Source of the DNA: Streptomyces sclerotialus
GTDB lineage: Bacteria; Actinomycetota; Actinomycetes; Streptomycetales; Streptomycetaceae
DNA length: 64,000 bases
Assembly (NCBI RefSeq): GCF_040907265.1
Contig: NZ_JBFOHP010000002.1
Coordinates: 2,938,501 to 3,002,500 of the forward strand
Direction of reading: 5' to 3'
Shown: positions 63,148-64,000 of the stretch, piece by piece
Numbering within the stretch: the first letter of the stretch is position 1
Layout: every line of letters starts with the position of its first letter
Notes under the pieces: model-generated
Told to the model about the DNA's origin: nothing
Databases searched by the model: none
Seen by the model: only the letters and a program-made list of their open reading frames with translations
Program-made: the position numbers and the translations under genes

Positions 63148-63339
63148 TCATCGGACGTAGGCGAGGAAGTCGGCGAACGCGCCGGGCGACACGGTGACCG
63201 CGGGGCGGTCGGGGTCCTTGGAGTCCCGGATGGCGACGAGGGCGGGGAGCTCAGCGATCTCGACGCAATCGCCGCCGTCGTCTCCGCTGTAGCTCGACTT
63301 ACGCCATCGGGCCTCGGCGAGGATCAGGGACGTGCTCAT
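63148..63339 (-). CDS. DUF397 domain protein
   Basis: 63 residues, typical DUF397: WRKSSYSGDDGGDCVEIA, VAIRDSKDPDRPAVTVSPGAFADFLAYV. Small partner of XRE-DUF5753 proteins in Streptomyces (whiJ/abaA-type loci), where it influences development and secondary metabolism. Its ATG (63339) lies inside the end of the regulator gene (overlap 41 bp), so they are co-transcribed and coupled. Confidence 0.93.
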   Translation of the reverse strand: MSTSLILAEARWRKSSYSGDDGGDCVEIAELPALVAIRDSKDPDRPAVTVSPGAFADFLAYVR

Positions 63340-64000
63340 AGCGCTCCTCCATCACTCGGGCGATCAGCTCCGCTGAGTCCATCGGGGACAGCGCGGATGC
63401 CCTCAAGCGATCGTAACGACGTGAACGCTCCTTGACGTCCTTGCGGTTGACCGTTGCCCACGCCTCCTCGTAGCCCTCCATGTACGCCACGTCCGACTGG
63501 TCGTCGAAGGAGTAGAGGATGAACGACCCCTTCATCCCCGCATGCGCCCCGGCCCTGAAGGGGAGCACCTGGATGTCCACATTGGACGTGCCCTGGAAGT
63601 CCAACAAATGGGCCAGTTGACCTGCCATGACCTGCGGGCCACCGACCTCCCGGTAGAGGGCGGCCTCGTCCAGCACCACCCACAGGAACGGGGGCTCGTC
63701 GCGCCACAGGATGCACTGCCGATCCATACGGGCCTCCACGGCGGCGTCGAGGTCGTCGTGCGCGCTCACACGGAGTACGGCACGCGCGTAGTGCGGCGTC
63801 TGCAGCAGGCCGTGCACCAACTGGGCCTGGAACACCCGGATCTCCGAGGCCGTCGCCTCCAGATGCGCAATGCGCTGGTACCACGACGGCAGACGCTGCC
63901 GCTTCGCCATCTCCCACAGGCGGACCAGCGCGCCGTCCGCGCCCAGCGCGGTGTCAATGCGCGGAATGTGTTCGTCCTTCGGGGTCTTCGCCGCCGTTTC
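63299..64000 (-). CDS. XRE family regulator with DUF5753 domain, 5' end outside the window (WhiJ-like)
   Basis: The visible C-terminal part of 233 residues is a DUF5753 domain: IRVFQAQLVHGLLQTPHYARAVL, WVVLDEAALYREVGG, HLLDFQGTSNVDIQVLPF, GSFILYSFDD. The helix-turn-helix part lies beyond 64000, since the frame stays open to the end without a start. In such proteins an N-terminal XRE domain binds DNA and DUF5753 senses or binds a ligand or partner. Paired with the DUF397 gene that it overlaps by 41 bp, and next to the trypsin-nSTAND gene, divergent none. Confidence 0.88.
   Translation of the reverse strand, partial: ETAAKTPKDEHIPRIDTALGADGALVRLWEMAKRQRLPSWYQRIAHLEATASEIRVFQAQLVHGLLQTPHYARAVLRVSAHDDLDAAVEARMDRQCILWRDEPPFLWVVLDEAALYREVGGPQVMAGQLAHLLDFQGTSNVDIQVLPFRAGAHAGMKGSFILYSFDDQSDVAYMEGYEEAWATVNRKDVKERSRRYDRLRASALSPMDSAELIARVMEERYEHVPDPRRGPMA

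Overview
The window is a high-GC actinobacterial chromosome segment, almost certainly from Streptomyces or a close relative. Codons are strongly G/C-biased at position 3, GTG starts are common, and the order of conserved genes follows a well-known Streptomyces core block: hrcA-dnaJ, hemW, lepA, rpsT, holA, comEC-comEA, leuS, rsfS, nadD, proA, proB. No insertion sequence, prophage, plasmid function, CRISPR array or rRNA operon was seen. The non-core material is mostly small lineage-type genes, repeats and a few larger accessory genes.

Layout. 1-5.7 kb: a secreted Gly/Asp/His-rich protein, an OsmC peroxidase, then rsmE, a nitronate monooxygenase-like gene, dnaJ and hrcA on the minus strand, with a CIRCE operator before hrcA. 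5.9-8.1 kb: an MBL-fold hydrolase, a DUF3097 protein and a Uma2 protein. 8.2-16.4 kb: hemW and a stress-signalling cluster resembling OsaC/OsaA/OsaB of S. coelicolor (SpoIIE-type phosphatase, multi-HAMP hybrid kinase, response regulator). 16.4-26.1 kb: acyl-CoA ligase, lepA, rpsT, a 23-bp minisatellite, a membrane protein, a second GC repeat, holA, a small acidic protein, and an Rrf2 regulator coupled to an arylamine N-acetyltransferase. 26.4-33.6 kb: a membrane-tethered PstS-like protein, comEC-comEA, a DegV protein and a membrane coiled-coil protein. 33.7-36.8 kb: leuS with a leader that looks like a leucine-codon transcription attenuator. 37.3-40.0 kb: a two-gene redox unit (haem-b-like membrane protein plus a NuoF-ferredoxin fusion). 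40.1-44.6 kb: two identical tRNA-Ala(GGC) genes bracketing a frameshifted GT87 mannosyltransferase, a multicopper oxidase and two tiny zinc-ribbon proteins. 44.8-54.7 kb: phosphoglycerate mutase-like protein, rsfS, a degenerate LCP protein, nadD, two tiny membrane proteins, an M48 peptidase, two related membrane proteins, proA and a conserved hypothetical. 55.0-64.0 kb: proB, a TagB/TagF-like transferase, a trypsin-nSTAND-propeller protein, and a DUF397 / WhiJ-like (DUF5753) pair that runs off the window.

How the genes work together: most of the window is housekeeping (protein folding and stress control, translation, replication, NAD and proline synthesis). The strongest new-looking signals are the leuS leader-peptide attenuator, the two tandem repeats flanking one membrane-protein gene, the NuoF-ferredoxin fusion, the frameshifted mannosyltransferase between duplicated tRNA-Ala genes, and the trypsin-nSTAND protein beside a DUF397/DUF5753 pair. 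The last of these is the best candidate for a conflict or signalling system. Gene functions are assigned by motif recognition only; no database search was run.
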